Shown here: piece after piece, positions 49,704 through 61,200 of the stretch
Position numbering within the stretch: the stretch's first letter is position 1
How the letters are laid out: the number at the start of each line of letters is the position of its first letter
Assembly: GCA_029207755.1 (NCBI GenBank)
Contig: JARCOQ010000016.1
Coordinates: forward strand, 3,911,001-3,975,000
Reading direction: 5' to 3'
Length of the DNA stretch: 64,000 bases
Source: Chamaea fasciata
Lineage: Eukaryota > Chordata > Aves > Passeriformes > Sylviidae
Position numbers and translations under genes: made by a program
The notes under the pieces: model-generated
What the model saw: only the letters and a program-made list of their open reading frames with translations
The model's database searches: none
Told to the model about the DNA's origin: nothing

Positions 49704-52700
49704 TATATAATGTTACACAGTTGTTGAGAACTTTAGTTGAGAATTCAAGAGTTGGGATTCTTGAGATGAAGAAATCTGTAGTATTAGAAATTTGGATTCA
49801 TTCACACTTTCTTAGTGTCTTCTATGACCATGCCTGCTGTGATTAGTTTACACCCATAGTAAAGGTTCTCTGTCTCCTGTCCTGGAGTTCTTTATCTCCA
49901 CTCAGCCAGGGTGCTCGTGTAGCAGAGCCTTTGGATTCTGAGCTGCTTAAATACAGTATTTGTAGGATTTTGTATTTGTGAGCAGAGCATTTAATGATTA
50001 ATAGCATCTGCAAACAGTGGGATTTTTAATCTGTTACTTCTCCATTGCAAAGAACCCTTTTTTAATGTGATAAATGGTTTGGAACATTTAATCTTTGTGC
50101 TGAAACTGACAGAAGCTAAAATATTTGTCTGGTCTGCAGTACTGTGTTGACTTCAGGACAATGAGCTCTGTCCTGATGATGGCAGATTGACCTTTAGAAA
50201 GTCTTAGATTCACTCTAGTTCTGTTTTCTCACCTGTAAAATGAAGCTTTTTGCTTATTCCACAGGGAACCTATAAAGTCTACTGCACTCTAACCTTTCAA
50301 AATGGTTAGACACCAGCTCTAATTGAATTCTGGTTCATTGCTTCTCTCAGTCTTGCAGGTCTTGTGGCCTGTTGGTTGGTGAAGAGCAGTGTCCAGTTGC
50401 CACTCTTCAGATTTTAGAGATGTTTACAGGTCCAAAGCAAACCAGCTAACCTGTGATATGTTAATTGGTTGTCTGAATGGGGCTTGTTGGGTATTTTTTA
50501 ATTGCCACATGGGCCACACCACGCTGGCCTTTTTGAATGTAGAATGGCCCCTTCCATTATTATTGTGTGTATGCACCTGCACTTTTTTAACCTAAACGTT
50601 GGGGGCCAGTGCTTCCCCTGCAATTGCAGAACATGTGTTCCTTCTCAAATCACTTCCTTAGTTCTGGAAAGGGTCTTCACCTTTGGGCAGCCCCTTCAGC
50701 CACGGGCACGTGGTGCCTTTACAGCAACAAACCCAGCAGAGCCCAGAATCACTCATTTTGAATTATTACTCTGTTGACAAAAATTAAGCACCACCAACAG
50801 CCTGCAAAACCACGTAAACAATGCAAAGAAACAAAACAGACCACGCTTACTCCTCTTAGTGTTTATTCAGGGAGTGTGATTCAATCCTGGAACCTCAGTG
50901 GATTGTTTGGGGTTGTGTCTTTCCTTGCCCTCAGCTCATCTACATCGCCTGCTCGTACGCCACCGTGTACCTGATCTACATGAAGTTCAAGGCCACCTAC
51001 GATGGGAACCACGACACCTTCCGAGTGGAGTTCCTGATAGTTCCTGTTGGTGGGCTCTCTTTTCTTGTCAATCATGACTTCTCTCCACTGGAGGTGAGTT
51101 GATTGTCGGCAGGAAATGATTTTTTTCTTCTTTTTGCTAAAATATTTAACATGTGAGGATGAGCATTTTTAGCCTGACCAGTGAATGGTTGAAGGGTGTC
51201 TGTGTTTAGTAGGTTCAGGCTGATCCTTTCCTCCGTGAATCTGTGTGGTGCAGATGTCTGTGCAAATTTAAGGCACCTCAGGAGACCAGCATTGTTATCA
51301 GCATTGATTATTTTACTAAGCAGAACACTGTGTTTTTCCCAGTACACTTTGACGACTGTATTAATTCAGAATTCCTTTTGTTCTGTTTGTTAAAGAAATC
51401 CCCAGGAATGCAGCTTGTGAATAGTTGGTGCCACCTGGTGAAAACAAAAGGAATTATACTACTACTTAAATTTTACAGAATTGCAAATAGTCTCGACTAT
51501 TAAAAAGAATTGCATTATATTTTAAATGCAGCTGTGTGTTTAATTGCAGAAAAATTAAATTAAAAATGTAATTATGGAGAGTTCAAACAGGTAATTTTTC
51601 CTACAAAATAGAGAGTAACTCTAGATTGTTGTTTTACATGGGCTGAGCTGCATTTTTATATTGGAATTAATATTATACAGAGTAAAGGAATTTGAATTGC
51701 AACACTTCTAGGCACATTTTAATTTTTTTTCTGTGTTGACTCCCTCTTTAAACAAATAGATAAAAAATGGAAGAACATTTTTGGGGGGGGAAGGGAGTTC
51801 ATCTTCCCTGCAGCTTTCACGGCATGGACTCTGTAAGCTGCATTTCGTGCTAATGTGAACTGGATGCACACAGGTTCCCTCACAAGTAAACCTGTGTGTG
51901 CCAGATCAGCAGAGAGCTGGTTTGGAGAGTCTGCTGTCTGCCAGGAGAGTTCCCTCCTCCCATCCTCTGGTTGGTTATGAAGCTTTCACTTAGTTTTTCC
52001 TGTAGCAGGGAAAGTTTGCCAAAATCTCTACCTGTATGAATAGGTATTCATCCATAACATTGTTAGAGAGTAAAAAGTCAAGCCAAGCCAAATGTTTTCT
52101 GTCCTGCTGTTATCAGTAAGACAGTTGAATATACCTGTGGGGTTTTTTTCCTTTCAGATACTGTGGACCTTCTCCATCTATCTTGAATCAGTTGCTATTC
52201 TCCCTCAACTTTTTATGATCAGCAAAACTGGGGAAGCAGAGACCATCACTACCCACTATCTTTTCTTCCTGGGTCTGTACCGTGCCTTGTACTTAGTCAA
52301 CTGGATTTGGCGCTACTACTTTGAGGGATTCTTTGACCTCATAGCTGTTGTTGCTGGTGTGGTCCAGACCGTTCTGTACTGTGACTTCTTCTATTTGTAT
52401 GTTACAAAAGGTAAGTCATGCAGAAACTTCCAGCGTCAGGTTGTGGAATGTGGCAGTTAACAGGTTCATAGGGATCTGCCACATCAGCATTACGAGCTCA
52501 TTAATTCTGTGTGCAAATTAGTTCTGAAATATCCTTAATTTATCAAGTACATTTTCTGCTAGTGTGGGGCATTTCTGAGGATTTTTTTGGGGGTATGGGT
52601 AAATGGTTTGATGAACTTTTGGAAAAAACTTAAGTATGGCTAAATATATATTGCTGTTGCCTTCCATGGATCAGTGTGATCCTCCTGCTTCCCCTGACCA

Positions 52701-53202
52701 TGTACACTGTTACATGCAGATCCCATGCTTATAGACACCTTTCTCAGTGGTTCAAATACCTGTGTAAGAGTTGAAAGCGTTTTGGATGTTTCTGTTTATG
52801 CTGAGTTAAGAGGCGGACACTTTTGCTGGGTGCATTAATAATTCTGCCCTTACTCACACTTCATCTTCCATCGTGTAACCACAAAGCTGCGTGGGGCTCT
52901 TTTATTTTAATCATAATTCTTAAGAAGCTGTGGTGAGGGGCTGTGAGGATAAAAAGTGGGAACCCCAGGGTGCCACGAGAGAGCAGTTGTTAATTCTAGT
53001 TTTACCAGTATGGATTAAAGAGGGAGAGGCAGCCTGGGGGGACTGTCTGCAGTTGGACCCATTTGGTGTGAAAGGTTTTGGTCCCTTTGACATTTTAACA
53101 GTGTGTGCTTCTCCTGCATCACAACTTTGTTTGGCTGACTCTTTTCTTTCCCACTTTTTCCTTGCAGTTCTCAAGGGAAAGAAGCTCAGTTTGCCAGCGT
53201 AA
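41791..53202 (+). CDS. KDELR2: KDEL endoplasmic reticulum protein retention receptor 2, complete, 5 exons (span)
   Basis: A Golgi/ERGIC membrane receptor that binds KDEL-type C-termini of escaped ER-resident proteins in the acidic Golgi and returns them to the ER in COPI vesicles. The five exons total 639 bases, 212 residues plus stop, exactly the vertebrate KDELR2 length. Seven membrane segments of the ERD2 family are visible. Key ligand-site and function residues are kept: Arg5, Asp50, Glu117, Arg159, Arg169 and Asp193. The C-terminus [10 protein letters not shown] identifies paralogue 2 rather than KDELR1 or KDELR3. Only about eight conservative differences from the human protein as I recall it. 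The ATG has a GCCGCCGCC context. Intron 1 is long (6.5 kb). Confidence 0.98.
41882..48424 (+). other. KDELR2 intron 1, no gene recognised
   Basis: The first kilobase is CpG island. The rest is AT-rich with an interrupted poly-A tract (44190-44219) and a poly-T tract (46754-46771). No exon, RNA gene or complete repeat was recognised. Confidence 0.5.
48425..48525 (+). CDS. KDELR2: KDELR2 exon 2
   Basis: Encodes [20 protein letters not shown] and [13 protein letters not shown]. It includes Asp50 of the ligand site in YLDLF. The donor is GTAGAG. Confidence 0.97.
49664..49700. repeat. (TA)n microsatellite
   Basis: 37 uninterrupted bases of alternating TA, about 18 units, in KDELR2 intron 2. Likely length-polymorphic. 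Confidence 0.95.
50935..51093 (+). CDS. KDELR2: KDELR2 exon 3
   Basis: 53 codons: [53 protein letters not shown]. It is notably GC-rich for its AT-rich surroundings. It holds Glu117 at its end. Confidence 0.97.
52158..52410 (+). CDS. KDELR2: KDELR2 exon 4
   Basis: Encodes [59 protein letters not shown] and onwards to [10 protein letters not shown]. It includes Arg159, Arg169 and Asp193. The donor is GTAAGT. Confidence 0.98.
53168..53202 (+). CDS. KDELR2: KDELR2 exon 5 (stop)
   Basis: Encodes [11 protein letters not shown] and TAA at 53200-53202. The lysine-rich cytosolic tail is the COPI-facing end. The acceptor is CCTTGCAG. Confidence 0.97.
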
Positions 53203-54514
53203 GTGCCAAAACATCACCAGCATCTGTCCTTTTGGATGCTTGGACAGAACAATCCTTATCACAAGCAAAGGTGAAGATGCTTGAGACAGAAAGTCAGAAA
53301 CACAGCTCTTTATAGTGCAGGTAGTCATCAGCGGCTCTGTAAGAACGGAGGAAAAACAACCAGCAGATTTCTGTTTGATGCATCTTGCCTTTATCTTTTT
53401 TATTACTATGTATAAAGATTTTTTACATAAAGAAACTTATACTGTATTAATAAATTCAGTGTATGGTTTCAATTGGAATAGTTCCAAAAGTGAGATTTTT
53501 GTGAGATTGTTTATGACCAGGAACAAGTGCAAACGGTTTTTTTTTTAATTTTCAAGATTTTCTTTGAAATGACTGATTTTTTTTTCTTTTTTTTTTTTTT
53601 TTTTTCAGTGCACAAATATGTGCATCCTTGATGGATGGTAGTCATCTGTTCTTTCCCTTTGATTCAGTTTTCATTCCACTATATTTATTTTTTTTTTCCA
53701 AAAGGCGAATATATGTCAACTCTAAATCCGAAACCACCAATGTTTGATGTGATGTGCTGGTGCCCAGTCTTTGTGCCATCTGCTGACATGGAGTTCCTTA
53801 TTCAAAATACAAGTTGGTGCTAGAAGGGGAGCAGTCACATTTTGTAGTTGTTCCTCTTCTAAAACAGACCGATGGCAAGAGGGCAGTGAGGAAATCACTT
53901 GGGGCCACAAGGACGGGCTCTTTCCTGTTCTGCCATGATGTCTGCGGAGGTGATCCCAATAATGAAAGCACTTGGCAGCCCAGGTTGTGAGGGGTAAGAG
54001 ATGCAATTGTGTTTAATTAGTGGCAAATGTTTGTGAGTGTGTTGTTTGTTCAGGACGAGGAGGTTGAATATCTTGGATGTCCAGCCCTGCTCCACCATTG
54101 CAGCTGTAGGAATGGGAGGCTTGTAAGTTGTTGATTACAGAAATCTGTGGGTGATCATTTTAAACAATATCTACATTTTCTTATTAATGAATGCTTTATA
54201 AGCAACTTCCATGTTTCAGCTTCAAGTGGTTTTCGATGTCACTTTTGGACAATATTTTTTTTATAAACTTTTCAGAATCAGCAGCACCAGTTACCATTCT
54301 TCATCCTTTAAATGATTCCCTTTTTTTACTGAGCTGTTGCATGATTTATCCTGTGTTACCATCCTCAATAAACACTTTATGAAATGGTGAAAACATTTTG
54401 GGGGTTTTTTTCATTTTTTCCTTCTCGAACATGAAAGTTTTCAGTTTGTCTGGGGCTGGATAAAAAGTTGTGGTGAGGATGAGTTGCTTAATGTCATTGC
54501 TGTATTGAAATAAA
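53203..54514 (+). other. KDELR2: KDELR2 3' UTR and poly(A) signals
   Basis: AATAAA hexamers at 53449-53454 (proximal), 54367-54372 and 54509-54514 follow the stop, with a T/G-rich stretch (TTTTGGGGGTTTTTTTC) after the second. This suggests alternative 3' ends of about 0.25 and 1.2-1.3 kb. A poly-T tract at 53577-53605 lies between them. Confidence 0.6.
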
Positions 54515-54807
54515 AAGTTTTTAAGGCTCTGAGGGGTGTTATCTCTGACGGAAGCAATGATGGCTGAGCTCTGCTTGTTTAGTAAGAGCTCAAGTCTTCA
54601 GCCTGGTGCAGAGGAGGGCTTGGTGCTTGCAGGTGTTTATCTTCAACTTAATTTGCCATCATTAGCTCGGTAGTGAGCGCTGGTTCTCATTCCTGAGCCC
54701 AGCTGCGCGGTGTCCGTGTGCAGCCGCGGTGCTGCCGTCCTGTGCCCAGTCCGTCCCTGTGCGGGTAGCGGAGCCCGGCAGCCCGCTGGGACCCGCCAGT
54801 CGTTCTG

Positions 54808-55066
54808 TGACGTCATCCAGCGACCCCCGTTGGAGTATTCTTCCGGGGTGACCTGACGTCACTGGGCTGACGTCACGGCTCCATCCCGCCCCGCGAGCGG
54901 GCTCCGCCCGCCGGGGCCTCACCGCGCACGCGCCCTGGGCGCCGCCGCCCTTCCCGCCGCCCCGCGCGCTCGGCCCGGGACGGGGCGGGGCTCCCGCCAG
55001 GCGCGTGCGCGGCGCGGCCCGATGGGGGCGGGGCGTGCCCGGGGGCGGAGCGGGGCGGTGACGTCA
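54808..55066. promoter_or_regulatory. Four palindromic cAMP-response elements (TGACGTCA)
   Basis: Perfect TGACGTCA at 54808-54815, 54854-54861, 54868-54875 and 55059-55066, all within 350 bases upstream of the DAGLB ATG. This is the full CREB/ATF site. Four perfect copies exceed chance for a region this size even in CpG-rich DNA. Confidence 0.8.
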
Positions 55067-55156
55067 CGGCACGGCGAGGCCGTGCCTGCCCCTGCGGGCG
55101 CTGAGGGGGAGGGCGGGAGGGCTGCGGGGCTCGGGCGGCCCTGAGGGACCCGCAGG

Positions 55157-55251
55157 ATGCCGGGGCTCGTCTTGTTCGGCCGGCGCTGGGCCATCGGCAG
55201 CGACGACTTCGTGCTCCCGGGCGCCTTCGAGTTGTTCGTCAGGCTGGTGTG
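55157..55251 (+). CDS. DAGLB: DAGLB exon 1
   Basis: Encodes [20 protein letters not shown] and [12 protein letters not shown] (the last codon is split). The donor is GTAAGG. It matches [17 protein letters not shown] of mammals. Confidence 0.97.
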
Positions 55252-58200
55252 GTAAGGCGCGCCCCGGGGCCGCTGCCCGGCAGGACGAGCGGTGCCCGCG
55301 GCCCGGGCGCCGGCGGCCCCGGCACAGCGCGCTCGGTGCGGCGCCCGCGCTGCCGCTGCGCTCCGGGCCGCCGTCACCCGCCCGCCCTAAGCTCCGAGTA
55401 GCGCTCGTGTGCGTTCGTAATTAACACGGGACTGCTTTGTGTCCTCTAGCCGCGGTGCTCCGGGGTCTGAGGAAGAGCGTGAGTAACGCCAGGCAGCGAG
55501 CCTGTGGCTCGGCGTGCGCTCGGCTGAATTGTAATTCCTGCTGAGTGTTGGTGTAGTGGTTTCATCCTGGCGCTTTCCTTATGTAACAGGTCCTTTGCTG
55601 TTAATCTTTGTGCAGTGCTTCCGTTAAGACGACCACTATCGATCAGGTGATCACTTTGCAGCAGGCGCTTATCCCTTCCTGCTGTAACTGTTGTTATCTC
55701 CCTTCCCGGCAGGTGGATTGGGATTCTTGTCCTTTACACGGTTCACAAGGGGCAGTTTAACTGTCCCGGGGGAGGATTGCTGCACAGCTACCTGCTCGGC
55801 CTCATCCTCCTTCTGGCTTCCATAATATGTGCGTTATCTGCTCTTGTATACATCAGCATGCAAGGTAAATAGTTAATAATGCTGTTTTGTGTTTATCTGG
55901 TAGGATTGTAATAAATGTGTGTTTTTTTAATCTGGAGCTGACATTAGAAGCTACTAAAAATTTGAAGTGTTTTCATGGTATTCAGACTTGAAAAACTCCA
56001 TCAGCATTAACATGTTTGCTTTAATAGCATTACCTTTGTTAGTCTGGAATCTAACATAATAAATAAACACAACATCTTAGTGCAGCTAATGGTTCATTGC
56101 CATCGGAGCATCCTGAAAACTCTCTATGTAACCTCCCATGTAACACTGCTCCACCTCTCTGACAGGAATTTAGGGAAGTGTGTCCAGGATCATCTGAAGT
56201 ATCCTGTTAGTTCTGCCTTGCACAGGCAGGTTTAGTCATGTCTTGTGAAAGTCCCTTAGCTGCAGTGGGCTGCTTGGGGAAAAACACACAGAGAAAAGTT
56301 AATTGTGTAAACGTCGTAATAAAACTGACAGTGAGTCCTATTAAATAGAGCAGGGCCCACAGCTTCAAATGAACGGCTGAACAGAAGTAAGGACCCCAAT
56401 GCAACTTCTGATTATTTGTAGAAATGGTTCATTTTGGGTTAAAATTGCCAGGAAGGCTTTTTTCTGGTGAGGCACCTGATGATTGAAGTAATGTTAAGAA
56501 GATTAACTTTAAATATGTGTGTGGTCTCTGGAGTAACAGATGAGACTCCAGAGTTTCTCATTTATTGGTTCTCATGGCACACTGAAAATAGGTATTTATG
56601 CTTCTGTAAATAAGTATTTCTACTTTCTTCCATTTAAGCAATTTTAAAAGTGCATGAAGAGAAACTATGACAGAGCAGAGATGTGGATGATAATCCTGGC
56701 CTTGAATCTGACCACTGGTTTTCCTAGAGTTCCCAGAGGAGGGGGAAGTAAGATCAGCCAGACTGATGTTTATATACCAAAGTTTCACAGAATATTCTGG
56801 GTTGGAAGGGACCCACAAGCATCATCGAGTCCAGCTCTTAAGTGACTGGGCCATGCAGGGGTCAAAGGTTGGTGTTGCTAGCACCAGGCTCTAACCGAAG
56901 GTGCAGAGGTGACAGATGTAACTGTAAATAGCAATGATAAAAGAACCGTGTTTGGTATGAAAGGACAGCTGTGAGGCCGTTGTAACTAAGGAGTGGAAGA
57001 ATTCTGAGGCTGAGTTTCCAGGAGGACAAAGGGTGAGGTGTGTTGGAGTGTGGTTGGAATGCCTGGGTTTGGTGTGCTTGGTTTAGCACCGGCCCTTGTG
57101 CTGTCCTGGCATTGGTGATGCCAGCAGGGAGCCTGGCTGGAGCCCTCACACCCTGCGGTGGTGCTGAGAAGGGAAAAGTTGTTTAGAGAAAGCACAGTTC
57201 CATCTGGTTGTGTCTGTGCGAGCACCCAGGCTGCTGCAGGACAGGCTGCAACCTGGCAGTGGGAAAAAGCAACCTCTGGGTTGAGGGCTTTGGAAACAGC
57301 TTTATCACTGGGTGTGAACCACAGCTTTGTGATTGGAAAACAGTTCCCGAAGTAGTTGTTGTTCTGCAGCCTTTACAAATTACACACACCCCACTCCCTC
57401 GCTACCCTGGCATCAGCAGACTGGTTTAAGGAGATGAGCCGGCCAAAAGTTACTCCCTTTTTTTATTGCCTTAGAGTGCTAAAACGGAGAGGTTATTAGT
57501 AAATTAGCAATACAGAAAATAGCCTGAGAAATATTTGTCCTGGTAATGGTCCTACATTTGTTCTCCTATTATTATTTAGGAACTTCATCTAAAAAAACAT
57601 CATTGTAGCCCAGCAAACTAGCATCTGAAAATGAAATATTAACCAGGTAAAAGCTAATTAGAATAATAAAAGCAGGCCCCAGGAGTCATGAGGAACTGTA
57701 GGTGAGCCAGTGATTCTAAGAATCACAGGAATAAATCCATTGTTGGTTTTTTTTCAGCTTCTATGGTAGCTTTCCATTAGTATGAAAGAACTTGATACTT
57801 TCACTTAAGTTTCTTACTTTCTGTAAAGCCCAGAAAGTTCATCTGTCCAGATAGGATTTTATGTACTCGAGGTGCATTCGTGAACAGTTCTTGTTTTAAA
57901 TTCTCTCTCTAATTTCAGGAACAATTTCTAATCCAGGCCCAAGAAAATCACTTCCCAAAATACTTTATACTCGCTTGCTCCTCTATTTCCCTGAATTCAT
58001 CTGGGCTGTTATAGGAGCTGTGTGGGTGTCAGACAACAGCGTGCAGTGTGAGAAGACTGTGATAAATGGAGTCATTGGGACAGTTATTGCAAGGTAAAGG
58101 TGCCTCCCCTAAATCTGAGCTTTACAGCGTGTGGGAAAAGGAAGATGAATTGGTATCCTTCCCTAAAAAAGCTTGTCTTGGGAGAGAGAGCGTGTCCTGC

Positions 58201-61200
58201 AGTGAAGGAAAGGAGGTGAAGGTCAGAAGGGTAAGAGGGGCAGTGGGAGTGTAGAAAGCTGGATAAATATGAAGAGTGTAGTAACCTGATCACTTAGTTG
58301 GTAGTGAAAAATGGAGCTGCCACTCTGTGCTGCTGCTTCCAAAGCACTGGGCTGTGATTCCAGGTTTGGTGCCCTGTGCGAGCTGAGCCGGCAGCCTTGT
58401 TCTGGTGCCCAGAGTATTGCAGGCACAGTCCAAGGAGCTGCATCCTCAGGACAGCAGCAGAGGCCTCCTTACAGAATTTCATGCCCAGCTTCGGTTTCAG
58501 CCTGCCGAGACCTGCAGCTGGGATTTCTTGCACACTTGTCAGAAGTGTCTGGACTCACAGCCTGTTATCCCACCCCCTCCTGTCTGACAGCTGGATTATC
58601 ATCATCTTCACCATCATCGGGGTTGTCATTGTCTTTGACCCCCTCGGGGGGAAGAAGACGTTCTACCTGCCCGACGGCGTGAGCCGCAACCTGGAGAGCA
58701 GCCAGTCGGGGCAGCTGCTGTACAACGTGAAGAGCTCAGCCACCAGGGTGTGGGAGAAGAGGATCCGGCTGCTGTGCTGCTGCATCGTGCAGGACGACGA
58801 CCACCGGGTGGCCTTCACCAGCATCGCCGAGCTCTTCCGCAGCTACTTCTCGGTGAGAGGGGGAGGGAGCCCTGCCCCTGCTCGGAGCTGTGCCATGGTC
58901 TGACACCGCCTGCCTGCCGTGTCTTTGTACAGGACACTGATCTGGTGCCAAGTGACATAGCAGCCGGTTTGATCCTGCTCCATCAAGAGCAGGATAAAAT
59001 GGAAAGTTGCCCCAAAGAGCCTGAAGAAGTCCTGTGTCATTCTCCATCGTCTCTCATGGTAAGATAGGGTTGGGGCAGCCTTCGGCGTAATTATTCTAGG
59101 AGATGGTGCCAGATCAAATTGAAATGCACTTCTTTCTGGAGAGAGGTGGTTTGGTTGTTTGTTGGTTGGGTTTTGTTTGTTTGTTTGTTTGTTTTGGGGG
59201 TTGTTTTTGTTTATTTTGATAAAATTAACACTGCAATAAAAATTCATAACAATGTGCATTATTAATAAATGCAGTGAAAACGATAAGTTTGTAATAAAAA
59301 CCATTTTTCTGCCGTTGCATGAGTAGAACTTTGAATGGGGAATTAAGTGCAGAAAAGGAACCATTTAGGACATTTGATCAATGTTGAACAGTTGGGAGAG
59401 AAAGAGAACAGGGGGAGAATGAATATTTGAACTGTTTGCATAAGACTGAGAAGGTAATCTTCTAGTATGTACTGTGGGCTGTTTGTCTGCTGCAAATACC
59501 CAGACAAGGTAAGAAGCAAAAATAGCATCTTTTAAATTCTTGCAGGTGGTGGGCTCGTTTGCTAACTGATTTTCCTTGCCTTCAGTGGGCAAGTGCCTTT
59601 GTAAAACTTTTCCCCTCCTTTTAGCCTGTGTGTCATAGATGTATGTAGTTTTACTTCAACCAGTGCATCTCTGTCAGCTTCCTTTTGAATCCAGCTGGTG
59701 CGATGGGGTTGTGCTTTAAAAGTCTGTACCAGAGAAATCTGCTGCACTCTTTAGCCTTCCCTTGGACATCCTTAGGTAACGTAGTGGGGGTGAATGTTGT
59801 TTTCAGCATTGAGCTTATCAGTGTATCAGCTTTGGAACAGTTCAGGTTGGAACTGATTCAGTGAGAGCTTTTCAAGATCCTTGAGCTGTGTAGCTGCATA
59901 AATAAACAGAGACTTTTTCCTGAAATACAAGTGGCTATTTTTAGTTCCTCTTAGACCTTGAGGTTTTCCTTTTGGGTAGTGTGTATTTCATCATGCCTTG
60001 ATTTGGACTACTCTGTGTTCAGTTTTATTCTGAGGCTGCCTAACTCACCTTCCTCCCTTTTTCTGCTTCCTTTTTTTTCCCCTGTGTGCTTCCAGAGTGA
60101 TGATTTGGATGTGGAGCTGGAGAATGCTGCTCACTACATGCTGTTTGCTGCAGCAGCCTATGGCTGGCCCTACTACGTGTACACCAACCCATATACTGCA
60201 CTCTGTAAGCTCAATGGTGACTGGTAGGTTTGATCCAAGAGCTCAAAAACACATAGCTGCCTTCTATCTGACTAGTCTTAGCAGAAATAAAAGAGTTACA
60301 ATAGCAGTATTTTTGTTGCATTAAATTGTTTTTGCATTAATTATTCTTGGGAGTACATGAGCTTTACTGCTAGAGGTGTCTTTCAGAAATTCAGAGGAAA
60401 AAAATTCCAGTGTCTTTCCACCCTCAAACAGATTGGCTTTCTTTTCATGAGAAAAGGTTGTGATTAAGATAAAAAATTCATTTAGCAAAATGGCAAAGGA
60501 AGAATTCGAATTAAATGAAACATGTTTTAAAATTAGTCTTTTAAGAGGTGCCTTTTGGGCACAGATTTACATATAGAAATGAAAGTGTATCAATAGTTTT
60601 CTCTGTCCTAAGGAATTAGCAGAAGTTCCCTTTCCCTCCAGCCTCCTTTTTGTTTCTTTTGACCCCTTTACTTAAAAGTGTTTATGGTCAGTATGTCATT
60701 TTGCATATTGCTAGGTAGGATTACTGTATGTGACTGCTGATATTTGTGACTGGAAGAATGATTTTTGTAATTACTAGTAAGAAATATCTATATAAGCTAC
60801 TGAAATATAAATCACTTGGAGAAAAAACAATGATCACAAAGTACTGTGGATAAAACATGAGATAAGATTGCTGTGCAGGTTTTTGTTAGAATTTCCCTTT
60901 TCCTTGTTTGTATTTTCTCTCGGTGGCTTGTAACCTTAAGAATTCTTTTCTTACTGCGCTGTTTGCTCTGCCAATGGTCCTGTAACAAGGCAGAGGTAAC
61001 ATCTTGCACCAGAATGTTTACTGGTGCTATTGCAAAGAGAATGCACTTTTGATCTCTGGCAGAAGGCTCTCTGCAAATTTAACTGAGTTTGATTCCTTGA
61101 AAGGAAACCTAAAAAATTGGAACATGAAAGTTTTTCTCTTCTGTGTTTGTTAGTTGCAGAAATAGACCAACAGATTCTGATATAACGGGCAGTGATCGTC

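Larger units (their letters stand above)
54690..55420. promoter_or_regulatory. DAGLB: CpG island promoter of DAGLB
   Basis: Sharp rise in GC and CpG from about 54690 to 55420, with many GGGGCGG boxes, an ETS-like CTTCCGG at 54839-54845 and no TATA box. It covers exon 1 and the start of intron 1. Confidence 0.85.

Noticed and set aside
54919..55377. 152-codon minus-strand frame over DAGLB exon 1
   Set aside because: Ala/Arg/Pro-rich shadow of the CpG island. I see no sign of a divergent gene.
58311..58682. Longer open frames extending upstream of DAGLB exon 4
   Set aside because: The acceptor at 58590 and the exon 3 phase define the true border; the upstream part has no family similarity.
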